A stretch of DNA of 64,000 nt, taken from positions 62,001 to 126,000 of the forward strand of contig NZ_JANUDY010000011.1 in assembly GCF_024809975.1 (NCBI RefSeq), given 5' to 3'. Both the position numbers and the translations under genes were made by a program. The stretch's first letter is position 1. Each line of letters begins with the position of its first letter. Of this stretch, positions 53,741-64,000 are shown in pieces. The stretch comes from Comamonas sp. BIGb0152 (GTDB taxonomy: Bacteria; Pseudomonadota; Gammaproteobacteria; Burkholderiales; Burkholderiaceae_C). The notes under the pieces were generated by a model. It had not been told where the DNA came from. It saw nothing but the letters and a program-made list of their open reading frames with translations, and did no database searches.

Positions 53741-56700
53741 TTATCCGTGTTCCGGTGTGGGCGCGCCATCGGTGGGGGCACGGCCCAGGTCGCGCTCGTT
53801 GGGCGCGCGGCGGCGTAGTTTGTCCAGCAGCACATAGACCACCGGCGTGGTGACCAGGGTCAGCAGCTGGCTGGCCAGCAGGCCGCCGATGATGGCAATG
53901 CCCAGCGGCTGGCGCAGCTCCGAGCCCTGGCCAAAGCCAATGGCCAGTGGCAAGGCCCCCAGTGCAGCGGCCAAGGTGGTCATCAGGATGGGACGAAAGC
54001 GCAGCAGGCAGGCCTCGCGCACCGCATCGATGGCAGACAGCCCGCGCGATCGCTCGGCCTCCAGCGCAAAGTCAATGATCAAGATGGCGTTTTTCTTCAC
54101 GATGCCAATGAGCAGGAAGACTCCAATGAGCGCAATCACCGTGAACTGCATGTCAAACAGCATCAGCGCAATCACCGCGCCCACCCCCGCCGATGGCAAG
54201 GTGGACAGCACGGTGATCGGATGCACCAGGCTTTCATAGAGCATGCCCAGCACAATGTAGATCACCACAATGGCCGCCAGGATCAGGTACAGCTGCTGGT
54301 TTTGCGATTTCTGAAAGCTCAGCGCCGTGCCCTGGAAACTGCCGCGCACATTGATCGGCATGGCGATATCGGCCTCGGCCTGGGCAATCACCTGCTGGGC
54401 TTCGCCCAAGGCCACGCCATCGTCCAGATTGAAGGAAATGGTGGTGGACAGCTCGCCGTCTTGGTGGTTCACGCTGGTGGGCGCGGGGCGCTCCACCACC
54501 TTGGCAAAGCTCGACAGCGGCACCATGGTCGCCACCGCTGTGCTGATCACGCTGCCGGTCGATGCACTGCGCTGCGCCGGGTTGGCTGCCGTGCCTTCGG
54601 TGCCGCTCAGGTTGGATGGCACATAGATATCCTGCAACGCCGGTGGCCCGCGCGTGTACTCCGGCGCCCATTCCATGATCACCGAGTACTGGTTCAGATC
54701 GCTGTAGATGGTGGCCACCGAGCGCTGGCCAAAGGCGTTGTAGAGGGCATTGTTGATGGACTTGGCGTTCACCCCCAGGCGCGCGGCCGCCTGCTTGTCC
54801 ACCTCGACATAGACCTCGACGCCGCTCTCCGACTGGTCGGTGTCCACATCCTGCAGCAAGGGCTCCTCTTTCAAACGCTCGGCCAAGCGCGTGGCCCATT
54901 TCTTCATGTCGGCGGTGTTGTCGCTCTTGATGGTGTACTGGTAGGTGGAGTTGGACGAGCGCCCGCCCATGCGCAAATCCTGCACCGGGTTCAGAAACAC
55001 GCGCAGCCCGGTGATCTGCGCCAGCTGCGGCCGCAGCCGCGCCACCACCTGCAAGCTGGTCACATCGCGCTCGCTCACTGGCTTGAGGTTGATAAACACA
55101 AAGCCCCCGCCCGAACGGCTGCCGCCAGCAAAGCCAATCACTGTGTCGATGGCCGGGTCCTGCTGGATGATGGCCAGCGCCTCTTTGAGCTTGCCGGCCA
55201 TCGCCGTAGACGAGATGCTCTGGTCAGCGCGCAGGCCGCCCGCCAGCTGGCCGTTGTCCTGCTGGGGGAAGAAGCCCTTTTGCACATGCATGAACAAGTA
55301 GCCATTCATCGCGATGACGATCACCAAGATCAGCATGACCACCGTCTTGGCATGCAAGGCCCAATCCAGGCAGCGCTCGTACACCCGCAGCATGGCGTTG
55401 TAACTACCCTCCAGCGCGCGGGCAAAACGGCCGCGTGGTGCCGTCTCAATGGCATCTTCATTGCGCAAAAACCAGGCGCACATCATCGGCGTGGTGGTGA
55501 GCGATATCACCAAGGAGATCATCACCGCCACCGACAAGGTGACCGCAAACTCCTTGAACAAACGGCCGATCTGGCCTTCCATGAACAGCAGCGGGATGAA
55601 CACCGCCACCAAAGACAGGCTGATGGACAGCACGGTAAAACCCACCTCACGCGCGCCCTGCAGCGCGGCGGCCATTTTGTCCATGCCCTGTTCAATGTGG
55701 CGGCTGGTGTTCTCCAGCACCACAATCGCATCGTCCACCACAAAGCCGGTGGCCACCGTCAGCGCCATCAGACTCAGGTTGTTCAGGCTATAGCCCAGCA
55801 GGTACATCAGCCCGAAGGTGCCCAGCAGGGACACCACGGTGGCCACTGCCGGTATCACCGTGGCCCGTGCCTTGCGGATAAAGGCGCCCACCACCAGCAC
55901 CACCAGCACAACGGACACCATCAAGGTCGTCTCGATCTCGCGCAGCGACGAGCGGATGGAGTTGGTGCTGTCGCTGGCCACTTGGATCTTCACATCCTTG
56001 GGCAGTTGGGCCTGCAGCTCGGGCAGCAGCTTGCGCACGTTGTCCACGGTGTTGATGATGTTGGCGCCGGGCTGGCGCGTGATCAGCACCAAAATGGCCG
56101 GCTGGCCGTTGAACAGGCCCATGGTGTAGACATTGGCCGGGCCGTCGATGACCCGCGCCACATCGCCCAGTTTGACGGCCGCACCATCGCGCCAGCCCAC
56201 CACCAGGCCCTGGTACCAGCTGGCCTTGCGCTCCGGTGCTGGGGTGTAGATCTGCAGGCGGTTGCCGCCACTCTCGATGGCGCCCTTGGGCCGGTTGGCA
56301 TTGGCGGCCTGGATGGCGGCGCGCACATCTTCGGTGGCAATGCCGTAGTGGCTTAAGGCCTGGGGCAACAACTCCACCCGCACGGCGGGCAGCGAGCCGC
56401 CGCCAATTTCCACATCGCCTACACCATCGACCTGGGAGATGCGCTGGCTCACGACGTTGGAGACCTCGTCATACAGCTCGCCCGGCGTGCGCGTGGGCGA
56501 GGTCATCGCCAAGATGATGATCGGCGAATCCGACGGGTTCATCTTGCGGTAGGTCGGGTTGCTGCGCAGGTCTGATGGCAGATCGCTGCGCGCGGCATTG
56601 ATGGCGGCCTGCACCTCGCGCGCAGCACCGTTGATGTCGCGGTTCAGGTCAAACTGCAAGGTCACATTGGCCGAGCCGGTGGAGCTGCGCGAGGTCATCT

Positions 56701-56935
56701 CGTTAACCCCGGCAATCACACCCAGATGGCGCTCCAGCGGCGTGGCCACGCTGGAGGCCATGTTCTCCGGGCTCGCGCCCGAGAGGCTGGCCGAGACCGA
56801 AATCACCGGGTAATCCACCTGCGGCAGCGGCGCCACTGGCAGCGCAAAGAACGCTGCAATACCCGCCAGCGCGATGCCGATGGTCAGCAAGACCGTGGCC
56901 ACCGGCCGTTTGACAAAGGGCTGGGACAGGTTCAT
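53741..56935 (-). CDS. RND efflux transporter, MdtC/MuxC-like
   Basis: The 1064-residue pump has 12 predicted transmembrane helices and two large periplasmic loops. RND signatures include [39 protein letters not shown] and [20 protein letters not shown]. The proton-relay Asp pair is in VVDDA. The N-terminus [20 protein letters not shown] is standard. Its ATG overlaps the stop of the first pump (ATGA), as in mdtB-mdtC. It probably forms a mixed trimer with that pump. Confidence 0.94.
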   Translation of the reverse strand: MNLSQPFVKRPVATVLLTIGIALAGIAAFFALPVAPLPQVDYPVISVSASLSGASPENMASSVATPLERHLGVIAGVNEMTSRSSTGSANVTLQFDLNRDINGAAREVQAAINAARSDLPSDLRSNPTYRKMNPSDSPIIILAMTSPTRTPGELYDEVSNVVSQRISQVDGVGDVEIGGGSLPAVRVELLPQALSHYGIATEDVRAAIQAANANRPKGAIESGGNRLQIYTPAPERKASWYQGLVVGWRDGAAVKLGDVARVIDGPANVYTMGLFNGQPAILVLITRQPGANIINTVDNVRKLLPELQAQLPKDVKIQVASDSTNSIRSSLREIETTLMVSVVLVVLVVGAFIRKARATVIPAVATVVSLLGTFGLMYLLGYSLNNLSLMALTVATGFVVDDAIVVLENTSRHIEQGMDKMAAALQGAREVGFTVLSISLSLVAVFIPLLFMEGQIGRLFKEFAVTLSVAVMISLVISLTTTPMMCAWFLRNEDAIETAPRGRFARALEGSYNAMLRVYERCLDWALHAKTVVMLILVIVIAMNGYLFMHVQKGFFPQQDNGQLAGGLRADQSISSTAMAGKLKEALAIIQQDPAIDTVIGFAGGSRSGGGFVFINLKPVSERDVTSLQVVARLRPQLAQITGLRVFLNPVQDLRMGGRSSNSTYQYTIKSDNTADMKKWATRLAERLKEEPLLQDVDTDQSESGVEVYVEVDKQAAARLGVNAKSINNALYNAFGQRSVATIYSDLNQYSVIMEWAPEYTRGPPALQDIYVPSNLSGTEGTAANPAQRSASTGSVISTAVATMVPLSSFAKVVERPAPTSVNHQDGELSTTISFNLDDGVALGEAQQVIAQAEADIAMPINVRGSFQGTALSFQKSQNQQLYLILAAIVVIYIVLGMLYESLVHPITVLSTLPSAGVGAVIALMLFDMQFTVIALIGVFLLIGIVKKNAILIIDFALEAERSRGLSAIDAVREACLLRFRPILMTTLAAALGALPLAIGFGQGSELRQPLGIAIIGGLLASQLLTLVTTPVVYVLLDKLRRRAPNERDLGRAPTDGAPTPEHG

Positions 56936-59900
56936 GCCTGCACCTCGGCGGGGCCGTTGCCGTTGCCGTCAGGGTGTTGGCGGCGGCCGATGCGCGCACC
57001 GATGCGGTCAAACACCAGGTAGATCACCGGCGTGGTGAACAAGGTCAGCAGCTGGCTGAGCATCAGCCCACCAAAAATGGCCAGGCCCAGCGGGCGGCGC
57101 AGCTCGGCACCCTCGCCCCAGCCAAACATCAGCGGCAGCGCGGCAAACAGCGCAGCCAAGGTGGTCATCAAGATCGGCCGAAAGCGCAGCAAGGCTGCCT
57201 GGTGGATGGCCTCTTGCGGCGCCATGCCCTGGTTGCGCTCGGCATCGATGGCAAAGTCGATCATCATGATCGCGTTCTTCTTGACGATGCCAATCAGCAA
57301 GATGATGCCGATGATGCCGATCACGCCCAGGTCGTTGCCACTGATCATCAAGGCCAGCAAGGCGCCCACCCCAGCGGACGGCAAGGTCGAGAGAATGGTG
57401 AGCGGGTGCACATAGCTCTCATACAGCACACCCAGCACAATGTAGACGCAGACCAGCGCGGCCAGAATCAACACCAGCTGGCTGGTGAGCGAGTTTTGGT
57501 AAGCGGCAGCCGCGCCCATGAACTCCATGGTCAGCGACGCGGGCATGCCGATATCTTTGGCCGCCTGCTTGATGGCATCGACCGCATGGCCCAGCGACAC
57601 GCCGGGCGCCGTGTCAAAGCCCAAGGTGGCGGCCGGGTACTGCGATACACGGGTGACCTGCAGCGGCGCCATTTGCTCCTCAATGCTGGCAATGGCCGAC
57701 AGCGGTGTGGCACCGGTGCTGCTGGCGCTGATGGCCAGGTTACCCAAGGTCTGCACGCTGTTGAGCTGGTCTTGCTGCGCCTCCAGAATCACGCGGTACT
57801 GGTTGGTCTCCGTAAAGATGGTCGAGACAATGCGCTGGCCAAAGGCGCTGTACAGGGTGTCATCAATGCTGCTGGCGCTGATGCCCAGGCGCGATGCGGT
57901 ATCGCGGTCCACATTCACAAAAGCAGACAGGCCCTGGCGCCCGGCATCGCTGGTGGCATTGCGCACCTCGCCCAGGTTCTGCAGCTGGGTGACGAGCTTT
58001 TGCGTCCACTGGTTGACCTGATCGGTGTTCACCCCGCCAATCGACAAGCGGTATTCGGTGGGGCCGGTCTGCGAGTCAATGGTCAGATCCTGCGCCGGCT
58101 GCAGGAAGATCTGCACACCGGCTATCTGCGCCACCCGCTCGCGCAGGCGCTGCATCACCTCGTCCTGCGCATCATGCGGGCGGGTCAGGTTGATCGACAG
58201 GCTGCCGGTGTTGAGCATGGTGTTGTTGGCCGCATCCACCCCCACCACCGAGCTGACCGAGGCTACATCCTTGTCCTGCAAGATGGCGCTCACGGCCTGC
58301 TGCTGCAGCTGGCTCATGCGGGCAAAGGACACCTCTTGCGCCGCCTCAATCTGGGCCTTGAGCTGGCCGGTGTCCTGCGTCGGGAACAGGCCTTTGGGAA
58401 TGGCCAGGTACAGCAGCGCCGTCAGCACCACGGTGGCCACCGCCACCACCAAGGTCAGCGCCTGGTGGCGAAACACCCAGTGCAGGCCCCGGTCGTAGTG
58501 GTGGATCACCTTGTCAAAACCGCGCTGCACCGAGGCAGCCCAGCCGCGCGTATGCGCCGTCGTGTCCTCTTGCTTGAGCCAGCGCGCCGACATCATCGGC
58601 ACCAAGGTGAGCGATACCACGGCCGAGATCAGGATGGTGATGGCCAGGGTCACGGCAAATTCGCGGAACAATCGGCCCACGATGTCGCCCATGAAGAGCA
58701 GCGGAATCAGCACCGCGATCAGCGAGACGGTGAGCGAGATGATGGTGAAGCCGATTTGCGCCGCGCCTTTGAGGGCGGCGGCCATTGGCGCCTCGCCCTT
58801 TTCGATATAGCGGGCTATGTTCTCGATCATCACGATGGCATCGTCCACCACAAAGCCGGTGGCAATGGTCAAGGCCATCAGGCTCAGGTTGTTCAGGCTG
58901 TAGCCCAGCAGGTACATGGCCCCGCAACTGCCGATCAGCGAGATCGGCACGGCCAGGCTGGCAATCACCGTCGCGCGCAGGCTGTGCAAAAAGAAGAAGA
59001 TCACCAGCACCACCATCACCACGGCCAGCGCCAGCTCCATCTGCACATGCTCGACCGACGCGCGGATGCCGGTGGTGCGGTCGGTCAGTACCTTGACCTC
59101 GACCGACGCGGGCAAGGAGGCGGTGAGCTCGGGCAGGCGCTGCTTGATGGCATCGACCGTGGCAATCACATTGGCACCCGGCTGGCGCTGCACGTTCAAG
59201 ATGATGGCCGGGGTCTCGTCGACCCAGGCCGCAAGCCGGTCGTTCTCGGCACTGGCCACCACGCGCGCCACATCCTTCATCAGCACCGGGGCATTGCCTT
59301 TCCAGGCGACTACCAGGTTCATGTAGTCGTCCGTGGTCAGCAGCTGGTCATTGCTGTTGATCGAGTAGGAGCGCTTGGGGCCATCAAAGCTGCCCTTGGC
59401 GCTGTTGGAATTGGCATTGCTGATGGCAGTGCGCAAGCTGCTCAGGGTGATGCCATTGGCGGCCAGCGCCTGGGTGTTGGCCTGTATGCGCATGGCAGGC
59501 TTTTGTCCGCCTTCCAGACTGACCAGACCGACCCCTGCGACCTGGCTGATCTTTTGCGCCAGGCGGGTGTTGACGATGTTCTGCACCTCGGTGAGCGGCA
59601 GCTCCTTGGAGGTGATGGCCAGGCTCATCACCGGCGTATCGGCCGGGTTGACCTTGGCATACACGGGCGGCGCGGGCAGATCGGCCGGCAGCAGCGCGCT
59701 GCTGGCATTGATCGCCGCCTGCACCTCTTGCTCGGCCACATCCAGCGACAGGCCCAGCTGGAACTGCAGGGTGACGATCGAGACGCCGGCTGCGCTGTTC
59801 GAGGACATGCGGTCCAGCCCGGACATCTGGCCGAGCTGGCGCTCCAGCGGCGCGGTCACCGTGCGGCTCATCACCTCGGGGCTGGCCCCCGGGTACAGGG

Positions 59901-60045
59901 TCTGCACCTGGATCGTCGGGTAGTCGACCTCAGGCAGCGCCGACAGCGGCAGCAGCCGAAAGCCCACCAGGCCTGTCAGCACAATGGCCAGCATCAGCAA
60001 GGCCGTGGCTACCGGCCGCTGGATAAAGGGACGGGAAGGACTCAT
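56932..60045 (-). CDS. RND efflux transporter, MdtB/MuxB-like
   Basis: The 1037-residue pump has the same architecture: [60 protein letters not shown] and [20 protein letters not shown]. It differs clearly from its neighbour, so the two are paralogues with separate roles. It is 13 bp after the adapter gene. In E. coli MdtB and MdtC form a heterotrimer exporting bile salts, novobiocin and similar compounds; the spectrum here is unknown. Confidence 0.94.
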   Translation of the reverse strand: MSPSRPFIQRPVATALLMLAIVLTGLVGFRLLPLSALPEVDYPTIQVQTLYPGASPEVMSRTVTAPLERQLGQMSGLDRMSSNSAAGVSIVTLQFQLGLSLDVAEQEVQAAINASSALLPADLPAPPVYAKVNPADTPVMSLAITSKELPLTEVQNIVNTRLAQKISQVAGVGLVSLEGGQKPAMRIQANTQALAANGITLSSLRTAISNANSNSAKGSFDGPKRSYSINSNDQLLTTDDYMNLVVAWKGNAPVLMKDVARVVASAENDRLAAWVDETPAIILNVQRQPGANVIATVDAIKQRLPELTASLPASVEVKVLTDRTTGIRASVEHVQMELALAVVMVVLVIFFFLHSLRATVIASLAVPISLIGSCGAMYLLGYSLNNLSLMALTIATGFVVDDAIVMIENIARYIEKGEAPMAAALKGAAQIGFTIISLTVSLIAVLIPLLFMGDIVGRLFREFAVTLAITILISAVVSLTLVPMMSARWLKQEDTTAHTRGWAASVQRGFDKVIHHYDRGLHWVFRHQALTLVVAVATVVLTALLYLAIPKGLFPTQDTGQLKAQIEAAQEVSFARMSQLQQQAVSAILQDKDVASVSSVVGVDAANNTMLNTGSLSINLTRPHDAQDEVMQRLRERVAQIAGVQIFLQPAQDLTIDSQTGPTEYRLSIGGVNTDQVNQWTQKLVTQLQNLGEVRNATSDAGRQGLSAFVNVDRDTASRLGISASSIDDTLYSAFGQRIVSTIFTETNQYRVILEAQQDQLNSVQTLGNLAISASSTGATPLSAIASIEEQMAPLQVTRVSQYPAATLGFDTAPGVSLGHAVDAIKQAAKDIGMPASLTMEFMGAAAAYQNSLTSQLVLILAALVCVYIVLGVLYESYVHPLTILSTLPSAGVGALLALMISGNDLGVIGIIGIILLIGIVKKNAIMMIDFAIDAERNQGMAPQEAIHQAALLRFRPILMTTLAALFAALPLMFGWGEGAELRRPLGLAIFGGLMLSQLLTLFTTPVIYLVFDRIGARIGRRQHPDGNGNGPAEVQA

Positions 60046-60058
60046 CGCTCAGCCCGCC

Positions 60059-61708
60059 TTATGGGTTGGCACGCTGGCCGGGCTGCACGGTGGCCGCGGG
60101 CGCCATGCCCTTGGGCAGCTCCTCGGGCTTGGTGGTGGTAGCGCCTTGGCCGGAAGGCTGGCCTGAAGAAGGAGAAGAGGAAGAGGATGAAGAAGTGGAC
60201 GCGCCTGCAGCCGGCTCCTGAGTGGCCGCAGGGGCTGCATGGCTGGGCTGGCCAGCATTGGGCTCGACCGATGCACCGCCACCGTTTGCCGCATTGCCCG
60301 CAGCCGCAGCTGGCGCCGCCGTGCCGGCAGCCGCGGGGCCCGCACCGGCTGCACGGCCTTCGCCATTGCCGCGTCGGCCACCACCGTCACGCGTGCCGCG
60401 CCGGCCGCTGCTGGCGCCCTGGGCCTGTGTCGGCGTGTCGCCTTGCAAGGCCACCACAGCGCCGTCCTTCAAGCGGTCGGCGCCCTCGGTCACCACCAGC
60501 TCGCCCTCCTTGAGGCCGGAGTTGATGGCGATCCACTCCACCGTGCTCATGCCCCGGATGACGGTGCGCTGGGTGACCGTGCGATCCGAATTAATCACAT
60601 AGACAAAATCGCCATTGCCGCCGGTGCGGATGGCGGTCACCGGCACCACCAGCGCGCTTTCGTCTTTCAACGTCAAACGGGTGTTCACAAACTGGTTGGG
60701 GAAGAGCGCGCCATCGGTATTTTGGAACCGGGCCTTGGCCTTGACGGTGCCGGTGGCGGTGTCCACCAGGTTGTCCAAAGTCAGAAAAACGCCCTGGGCC
60801 AGGGTCTTGTTGCCAGCGCGGTCCAGCGCCACCACTTGCAGCCGGGCATCGGTTTTTTGTGCGCCCATGACCGAGGGGATATGGTCTTGCGGCACGGTAA
60901 AGCTCACATCGATCGGCGCGATCTTGGTGATGACGGCGATGCCGGTGGTGCCACCGGCGCTGACGTAGTTGCCTGGGTCGGTGCTGCGCAGACCGATACG
61001 GCCATCGATGGGCGAGGTGATGCTGGCATAACCCAGGTTGAGCTGGGCCGTCTGCACCTGGGCCTGGTCGGCAACCACCGTGCCTTCAAGCTGCTTGGCC
61101 AACGCGGCCTGCGTGTCCAGATCTTGGCGGGCAATCGAATCCTGGTCCCACAGGGTTTGGTAGCGCTTCAGCGTCACCCGCGCCGCATCCAACTGCGCCT
61201 GGTCGCGCGCCAACTGGCCCTTGGCCTGCTGCAAGGCCTGCTCAAACGGGCGGGGATCGATCTGGGCGAGCTTCTGGCCCTTCTTGACCATCTGGCCTTC
61301 GGTGAACAGCACATCGCGCAAAACGCCAGAGACCTGGGTGGTCAAGGTCACGGTGGTGGTGGGCACCACGGTGCCCATGGCCGTCAGGGTGACGGGCAAG
61401 GTTTCGCGGCGTACGGCAGCGCTGCCGACGGTGACGGCCATGGCGCGCATCGCAGCACCGCCACCCATGCCCGGAGGGCCTCCCATACCGGGCGGGCCGC
61501 CGGCCATGCCCATGGGGGTTTTCTTGCTCTGCACCAGGTACCAAGCCCCGCCCGCCAACGCTGCCACCAGCGCAATCGCAATCGCTGAGCCCAGCCAGCG
61601 GCTGCGCCGCTTGGGCGCTGCTGCACCGCTTGGATCAGACAAGGGCTGCGTGGCACCCGGGGCTGTTGGGTGGGAGGGACGGGTTGAATTATTGGAGTTA
61701 TGGTCCAT
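60059..61708 (-). CDS. RND efflux periplasmic adapter, MdtA/MuxA-like, with long disordered tail
   Basis: The 549-residue adapter has an N-terminal membrane anchor (about 37-60), a Met/Gly/Pro repeat (GMGGPPGMGG), then lipoyl, hairpin and beta-barrel domains: VTLTTQVSGVLRDVLFTEGQ, LAQIDPRPFEQALQQAKGQL, SPIDGRIGLRSTDPGNYV. The roughly 120 C-terminal residues are Gly, Ala, Ser, Pro and Gln-rich and look disordered, far beyond the usual length (about 400). It is first in the four-gene operon. No local regulator is adjacent. Confidence 0.92.
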   Translation of the reverse strand: MDHNSNNSTRPSHPTAPGATQPLSDPSGAAAPKRRSRWLGSAIAIALVAALAGGAWYLVQSKKTPMGMAGGPPGMGGPPGMGGGAAMRAMAVTVGSAAVRRETLPVTLTAMGTVVPTTTVTLTTQVSGVLRDVLFTEGQMVKKGQKLAQIDPRPFEQALQQAKGQLARDQAQLDAARVTLKRYQTLWDQDSIARQDLDTQAALAKQLEGTVVADQAQVQTAQLNLGYASITSPIDGRIGLRSTDPGNYVSAGGTTGIAVITKIAPIDVSFTVPQDHIPSVMGAQKTDARLQVVALDRAGNKTLAQGVFLTLDNLVDTATGTVKAKARFQNTDGALFPNQFVNTRLTLKDESALVVPVTAIRTGGNGDFVYVINSDRTVTQRTVIRGMSTVEWIAINSGLKEGELVVTEGADRLKDGAVVALQGDTPTQAQGASSGRRGTRDGGGRRGNGEGRAAGAGPAAAGTAAPAAAAGNAANGGGASVEPNAGQPSHAAPAATQEPAAGASTSSSSSSSPSSGQPSGQGATTTKPEELPKGMAPAATVQPGQRANP

Positions 61709-62070
61709 GGCAGCAATCGGTCAGAGGTGTATTACAGCGGCGTGGGGCGAAACTCCACCATCGGCAGCGGCCTGTAAAGAATGACCGCATCCTAGTGCAG
61801 CCATGTTGCACCAGGCCTGTACCGACTGCGAAGATAAGTAAACACCTCCACCGCCAGCCCCTGAGTCTACTGAGATTCGCTGGCAGCAGGCTGGTTGCAA
61901 GACTGTTGGGAGCCCAGGTTTTTGCAGCTTTTGGCGGGCTGCAACCTCGTGCTGGCTGCGCCGCTTTGCGCGGCCGAAACCCAATGCGCAGACGCCCACG
62001 CTAAGCCTGCGCAGCCCGCCTCTCAGCGCCTGCGCACAAAGGCAGAGCCCCCAAAACTGCGGCAGCGCCC

Positions 62071-62133
62071 CTTGTCCCCAATGCACGGGCACAATGCTGT
62101 GGAAAGCTGTGAAGAAGCTTGTAGATAAGCCAG
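62071..62133 (+). repeat. 63-bp direct repeat, copy 1, with DnaA-box-like motifs
   Basis: The repeat begins CTTGTCCCCAATGCACGGGC and ends GTAGATAAGCCAG. It aligns without gaps to copy 2. It carries TGTAGATAA and TGTGGAAAG, each one mismatch from a DnaA box read on the other strand. Confidence 0.85.
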
Positions 62134-62295
62134 TCAGGCGATTGATTCACAAAGACAATGCCGATGCTGCCCAAAATTGAGGCATGCAGCCCGGCCGCGC
62201 TGCTTTTAGCCCCTTTATCTCGCTCGCCGGGGGCCTTAGGGGCCTGCAGCCCGCCGTTTGGCTAGGCGGAAAGCCGGTTTTCAGGCCTGGGCCAG

Positions 62296-62358
62296 CTTGT
62301 CCCCAGTCCGTGGGCACAATCTTGTGGAAAGCTCTGTGCACAGCTGTAGATAAGCCTG
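62296..62358 (+). repeat. 63-bp direct repeat, copy 2, with DnaA-box-like motifs
   Basis: The repeat begins CTTGTCCCCAGTCCGTGGGC and ends GTAGATAAGCCTG, 225 bp from copy 1. The blocks GGGCACAAT, TGTGGAAAGCT and TGTAGATAAGCC are kept exactly. Confidence 0.85.
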
Positions 62359-62397
62359 CCAAGCCCTTGAAACCATGAGACAAAGAAATCCATGATG

Positions 62398-62424
62398 AAA
62401 AAAAAGGCAGCCTGCAAGGCTGCC
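62398..62424 (-). terminator. Rho-independent terminator after the small gene at 62459
   Basis: The 7-bp stem GGCAGCC/GGCTGCC (loop TGCAA) has an eight-A run on the left, giving a U-tract on the reverse strand. Confidence 0.88.
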
Positions 62425-62458
62425 TGGGCTCACGCTGCGAGGCGTTGGCGTGCGGGGA

Positions 62459-62698
62459 TCAGGCATCGTTGCGCTTGATCAGTTGCAAACCCTGCTCGGT
62501 AATGCTGATATGGCCATCGCGCTGCACCACCATGCCGCGCTCCAGCAAGCGCTTGGAGACGTGGTCATGCAAAGCATCTTCCAAAGAAATCGATTGGCCC
62601 AGCTCCAGCTTTTTCAGCACCGCCAACTCATCGACCGTGGGTTCAAACACGGGGGCGTGGTAAGTGGTGTGGGTATGGGCAGCGTTTGTAGACAACAT
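62459..62698 (-). CDS. Small winged-helix-like hypothetical protein
   Basis: The 79-residue protein has a His/Thr-rich N-terminus (MLSTNAAHTHTTYHAPVFEP) and a compact helical domain VDELAVLKKLELGQSISLED, then SKRLLERGMVVQRDGHISIT, the spacing of a winged helix with its wing. No known family is recognised. A GGAGTTGCC site precedes ATG 62698 and a strong terminator follows, so it is probably a real, well-expressed single gene. Confidence 0.72.
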   Translation of the reverse strand: MLSTNAAHTHTTYHAPVFEPTVDELAVLKKLELGQSISLEDALHDHVSKRLLERGMVVQRDGHISITEQGLQLIKRNDA

Positions 62699-62927
62699 GG
62701 CAACTCCTTGTATGGTTGCGATGCGTGCGTGTAGGCCTCGGGTTGCGCTCGGGGTCTGCGCGTTGGCGCATCTGGTAAATGAATGCCACGAAGCGTAAGA
62801 CCGATTTTGGCAAGCGCCTGTAGGCGAATACCGCTAGCCTATCGCCCGCAGACGCCGCATTGCATAACTTTACGCCGCCGCTGCGCAGGCTTTACAGCCC
62901 ACCGCAACCCAACCCAGCACAAGCCGT

Positions 62928-63593
62928 TTAGCGGGTAGGCCAGCTTCCCAACTGGTAGGCGCTGTCCCAGAACATCCATTCCAGCTCAGCGCTGTAGCGG
63001 TAGGCCTCGGCCATGCGCGTGCGGGTGGCGCTGTCTGCGGCCTCGGCCACACGGTCAATCGTGGCGATGACGGCGCGCACGGCGGCATGGAATTCCTCAC
63101 TCGCATAGGTGTCCACCCAGGCCTGATAAGGGTTGCCGGGCTGTGAGCGGGTATGGATGTCGCGCCCCACTTCGGCATAGATCCAAAAACAGGGCAACAA
63201 ACCGGCCAGCGCGACCGGGTAGCTTTCCGACCAGCTGTTGGCCAGCAAAAAGCTGGTGTAGTGGTGGCAGGCCGGCGTCAGCGGCGTGGCGGCAAAGTCT
63301 TGCGCCGAGATGCCGAAATCACGCATAAAGCCATCGTGCAGCTTGCGCTCTTCGACCACAGCCTCGTTCGCCGCATTGGCAAACTGCACCACGCCTTCTG
63401 CCTGGTCGGCCTTGGCAGCTGCCACCGCCAGCGCGCGGCCATAGGCCACCAGGTAATGCGCATCCTGGATCATGTAATGGCGAAAGCGCTCGACCGACAA
63501 GCTGCCTGCGGCCAGCTCGCGGTTGAAAGGGTGGTCCAGGGTGCGCTGGTACAGCGCTTGGTTGGCTTGCCACAGGGCCTGGCAGAACGACAT
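62928..63593 (-). CDS. tenA: TenA-family aminopyrimidine aminohydrolase (thiaminase II)
   Basis: The 221-residue protein shows key residues at the same numbers as B. subtilis TenA: Asp44 (MIQDAHYL), catalytic Cys135 (LLPCFWIYAEVG) and Glu205 (ELEWMFWD). It hydrolyses thiamin breakdown products such as aminomethyl-pyrimidine so the pyrimidine can be salvaged. ATG 63593 has a TAGGAG site; upstream in-frame sequence is not conserved. It stands alone, with no thiamin gene or TPP riboswitch beside it. Confidence 0.93.
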   Translation of the reverse strand: MSFCQALWQANQALYQRTLDHPFNRELAAGSLSVERFRHYMIQDAHYLVAYGRALAVAAAKADQAEGVVQFANAANEAVVEERKLHDGFMRDFGISAQDFAATPLTPACHHYTSFLLANSWSESYPVALAGLLPCFWIYAEVGRDIHTRSQPGNPYQAWVDTYASEEFHAAVRAVIATIDRVAEAADSATRTRMAEAYRYSAELEWMFWDSAYQLGSWPTR

Positions 63594-63754
63594 GGAAACT
63601 CCTAGGGGGATCTTGGACAAGCGCTGATTGTCGGCCAGGGCTGCCAGGGTTTGCACGAACCAACCCCACAGGCGGCAGGACATGCCTGCAATACATAACC
63701 GGCTACGATCTGACAGTGCCCCGCGCTCAACTGCGCACCGAACCTGCACTGCCT

Positions 63755-64000
63755 ATGCCCAACTCCGAACCGACGTTGACTACCGCCCAACAGCAAGCGC
63801 TGCAAGCCGCACAGCGCCATGGCGGGCAGGTGCGCGAGCACTCACCCCCGACTACCGCCATCCATGTGCACTTTCACCCCGATTGGTTGGTGCAGGGCAC
63901 AGGCCTGCTGGCGCTGCTGTGCCAGCAAGGGCGCTACCTGTCGCAGTTTGAAAGCGGCAGCAGCAATGGCAGCTACAGCCCCGAGCCCCAGGGCGAACGC
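63755..64000 (+). CDS. DUF3626-like protein (partial, 5' end)
   Basis: The first 82 codons are visible before the window ends. After a polar leader (MPNSEPTLTTAQQQALQAAQ) comes IHVHFHPDWLVQGTGLLALL and GRYLSQFESGSSNGSYS, the pattern of DUF3626 proteins (HxHFHPD and SQFExGxSNG). The conserved His and Asp residues suggest a metal-dependent hydrolase, but no function is established. It is divergent from tenA. Confidence 0.72.
   Translation, partial: MPNSEPTLTTAQQQALQAAQRHGGQVREHSPPTTAIHVHFHPDWLVQGTGLLALLCQQGRYLSQFESGSSNGSYSPEPQGER

Larger units (their letters stand above)
61709..62458. other. Gene-free region upstream of the RND operon
   Basis: These 750 bp contain the RND operon promoter side, two 63-bp direct repeats (62071 and 62296) and the terminator of the small gene at 62459. 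No gene is supported on either strand. Confidence 0.6.

Noticed and set aside
54221..56356. A 711-codon forward frame opposite the second RND pump
   Set aside because: Same reason: a His/Gln-rich shadow frame created by third-position GC bias of the real gene on the reverse strand.
56974..60141. A 1055-codon open frame on the forward strand opposite the first RND pump
   Set aside because: It is the antisense shadow of a highly conserved, GC-rich RND gene. Its composition (Gln/His/Gly/Arg-rich) matches no protein and the opposite strand has full family motifs.
62071..62358. Calling the 63-bp repeat region a replication origin
   Set aside because: There is no dnaA, dnaN, parA or rep gene nearby and no AT-rich unwinding stretch, so DnaA-box-like motifs alone do not support an origin call.

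Overview
The window looks like a chromosomal segment of a GC-rich beta-proteobacterium of the order Burkholderiales. Comamonadaceae (Comamonas, Delftia or Acidovorax type) is the best inference. The reasons are the ppc / hemC-hemD-hemX-hemY arrangement, the FcbT-like TRAP transporter, the dxs-ispA-xseB run beside a Rieske oxygenase, and short intergenic hairpins of the AGCTGCTAGCGC type. No 16S gene or species-level marker is present, so the genus is not certain.

Core region 1 (1-33467). It opens with a partial ModE regulator divergent from modABC (molybdate uptake), with a near-perfect ModE-type palindrome between them. Then follow an OmpA-like peptidoglycan-binding lipid-free anchor protein, a TRAP transporter (dctQ-dctM forward, dctP convergent), the isoprenoid genes dxs and ispA with xseB, a Rieske oxygenase, an EamA exporter, a mercaptopyruvate-type sulfurtransferase, a secreted trypsin-like protease with three C-terminal repeats, an SMR drug exporter, ppc, hemC-hemD-hemX-hemY, a cytochrome b561 with two YceI proteins, valS, galU, a TusA-like protein, a Nudix hydrolase, cysM, and tRNA-Leu(CAA).

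Prophage-like element (about 33.5-49.4 kb). Directly downstream of tRNA-Leu lies an almost entirely reverse-strand phage module. In transcription order it holds an early ORF, a winged-helix protein, O-like and P-like replication genes, a Q-like zinc-finger protein, a hairpin-rich gap, major tail protein, tail chaperones G and T joined by a textbook -1 frameshift signal, a 1712-residue tape measure protein, tail proteins and fibre, an SGNH hydrolase, holin, SAR lysozyme and nested Rz/Rz1. A CI-like repressor faces the other way, with an array of AACCATRGTT operators around it. No terminase, portal, capsid or integrase gene is visible. The element is therefore either a decayed prophage or a capsid-less siphovirus-tail (F-type tailocin-like) locus. 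About 2 kb of mostly gene-free DNA follows, containing a small gene interrupted by an amber codon.

Core region 2 (51.2-64 kb). This holds a membrane-anchored DNA/RNA non-specific endonuclease, and a complete MdtABC/MuxABC-OpmB-type RND efflux operon (adapter, two different RND pumps, outer-membrane lipoprotein). After it comes a 750-bp gap with two 63-bp direct repeats that carry DnaA-box-like motifs, then a small winged-helix-like protein, TenA thiaminase, and the start of a DUF3626-like gene.
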